In this document: positions 12,534 to 13,611 of the stretch, piece by piece
Layout: every line of letters starts with the position of its first letter
Position numbering within the stretch: the stretch's first letter is position 1
Source of the DNA: an uncultured Carnobacterium sp.
GTDB lineage: Bacteria; Bacillota; Bacilli; Lactobacillales; Aerococcaceae
Length of the DNA stretch: 13,611 nt
Assembly: GCA_905371865.1 (NCBI GenBank)
Contig: CAJPNA010000017.1
Span: 1 to 13,611, forward strand
Reading direction: 5' to 3'
Made by a program: the position numbers and the translations under genes
Notes under the pieces: generated by a model
Databases searched by the model: none
What the model saw: the letters and a program-made list of their open reading frames with translations, nothing else
What the model was told of the DNA's origin: nothing

Positions 12534-13611
12534 ATGGTGAAAGATATTAAATTTGCAGAAGACGCAAGAAGTGCCATGCTTCGTGGTGTGGACGTTTTAG
12601 CAAACACAGTAAAAGTAACATTAGGACCAAAAGGACGTAATGTCGTATTAGAAAAAGCATTCGGATCTCCACTCATTACAAATGATGGGGTCACAATCGC
12701 CAAAGAAATCGAATTAGAAGATCACTTCGAAAACATGGGTGCAAAACTCGTAGCTGAAGTGGCTTCAAAAACAAATGATATTGCCGGTGACGGTACAACA
12801 ACAGCGACTGTTTTAACACAAGCCATCGTTCGTGAAGGATTGAAAAACGTAACGGCTGGCGCAAACCCAGTTGGCATCCGTCGAGGGATTGAACTTGCGA
12901 CAAAAGCAGCGGTTGAAGAATTACACCGCATTTCTCGTCCTGTTGAATCAAAAGAAGCCATCGCACAAGTGGCGGCTATTTCTTCAGGTTCAGCTGAAGT
13001 CGGTGAATTAATCGCTGAAGCTATGGAAAAAGTGGGGAACGACGGCGTTATCACAATCGAAGAATCGAAAGGGATTGAAACAGAATTAGATGTTGTAGAA
13101 GGAATGCAATTTGACCGTGGTTACTTATCACAATACATGGTAACTGATAACGACAAGATGATTGCGACTTTAGATAATCCATTTATCTTAATCACAGATA
13201 AAAAAGTGTCAAACATCCAAGAAATCATTCCATTATTAGAACAAATCGTTCAACAAGGACGTGCGTTATTAATCATCGCGGATGACGTGGATGGCGAAGC
13301 TTTACCAACATTAGTATTAAACAAACTACGCGGAACATTTAATGTGGTAGCTGTAAAAGCTCCAGGATTCGGTGACCGTCGTAAAGCGATGTTAGAAGAT
13401 ATCGCTGTGTTAACAGGAGCTCAAGTCATTACCGAAGACCTTGGCTTAGAATTAAAAGACGCAACATTAGCGCAATTAGGGACAGCTGGTAAAGTGGTAG
13501 TTTCTAAAGACAGCACAACAATCGTTGAAGGTGCAGGTTCTAAAGACTTAATCGCAAACCGTGTTGCTTTAATTCGCGCACAAGCACAAGATACAACAAG
13601 TGATTTCGACC
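12534..13611 (+). CDS. groEL: Chaperonin GroEL (3' end cut by the window)
   Basis: GroEL is the tetradecameric ATP-dependent folding chaperonin. The first 359 codons are present, of about 540 in the family. The start reads MVKDIKFAEDARSAMLRGVDVLANTVKVTLGPKGRNVVLEK, with the ATP-site GDGTTTAT at 85-92 (Asp86). The apical domain (EGMQFDRGYLSQYMV, KAPGFGDRRKAMLEDIA) follows. The ATG at 12534 comes 8 bases after AAGGGGG (12519-12525), which starts at the last base of the groES stop, so the genes are co-transcribed. The reading frame is open to the window end without a stop or frameshift. Confidence 0.98.
   Translation, partial: MVKDIKFAEDARSAMLRGVDVLANTVKVTLGPKGRNVVLEKAFGSPLITNDGVTIAKEIELEDHFENMGAKLVAEVASKTNDIAGDGTTTATVLTQAIVREGLKNVTAGANPVGIRRGIELATKAAVEELHRISRPVESKEAIAQVAAISSGSAEVGELIAEAMEKVGNDGVITIEESKGIETELDVVEGMQFDRGYLSQYMVTDNDKMIATLDNPFILITDKKVSNIQEIIPLLEQIVQQGRALLIIADDVDGEALPTLVLNKLRGTFNVVAVKAPGFGDRRKAMLEDIAVLTGAQVITEDLGLELKDATLAQLGTAGKVVVSKDSTTIVEGAGSKDLIANRVALIRAQAQDTTSDFD

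Noticed and set aside
12500..13054. Minus-strand ORFs opposite groES and groEL
   Set aside because: They lie antisense to unmistakable groEL coding sequence and have no supporting signals.

Overview
The window comes from a low-GC Gram-positive chromosome, most probably a member of the Lactobacillales. I cannot name the genus from sequence alone. The evidence is strong AGGAGG-type ribosome binding sites, sigma-A promoters, a CIRCE element in front of groESL, a Rex repressor, and a gene order (ABC-F ATPase, rex, small two-helix membrane protein, groES, groEL) that is a thinned-out version of the Bacillus subtilis ydiF-moaC-rex-tatAY-tatCY-ydiK-ydiL-groES-groEL block. Most of the window is housekeeping DNA.

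Layout. 1-71: no gene I can call. 72-453: rpsT (ribosomal protein S20) on the minus strand, with its promoter and terminator; its likely start is a TTG codon. 506-3183: uvrB (excinuclease subunit B), then a closely spaced MmcQ/YjbR-like gene; uvrA is not in the position where it often follows uvrB. 3156-4213: asd (aspartate-semialdehyde dehydrogenase), with a promoter lying across the stop codon of the preceding gene. 4214-4844: a 630-base stretch without a credible gene. It holds a roughly 390-bp imperfect palindrome (4219-4608) with three further hairpins nested inside, then a promoter/operator-like region. 4851-8317: two overlapping genes for a heterodimeric ABC exporter (LmrCD/EfrAB/BmrCD type) with one degenerate ATP site, closed by a strong bidirectional terminator. 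8409-10358: an ABC-F ATPase (YdiF-like) on the minus strand. 10598-11245: rex, divergent from the ABC-F gene. 11371-11760: a small membrane-anchored DUF1310-like protein. 11835-12098: a YdiK/DUF4305-like two-helix membrane protein on the minus strand, convergent with the previous gene. 12161 to the end: groES and the first 359 codons of groEL, behind a sigma-A promoter, a CIRCE element and a possible degenerate CtsR box.

How the parts fit. UvrB serves nucleotide excision repair and its MmcQ-like neighbour may be a DNA-associated accessory protein. Asd feeds lysine/diaminopimelate, threonine and methionine synthesis. The ABC exporter is probably a multidrug or peptide/lipid pump. Rex senses the NADH/NAD+ ratio. 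GroES-GroEL is the heat-inducible chaperonin. No complete mobile element, CRISPR array, tRNA or rRNA is visible. The feature least explained by known genes is the nested palindrome at 4219-4608.
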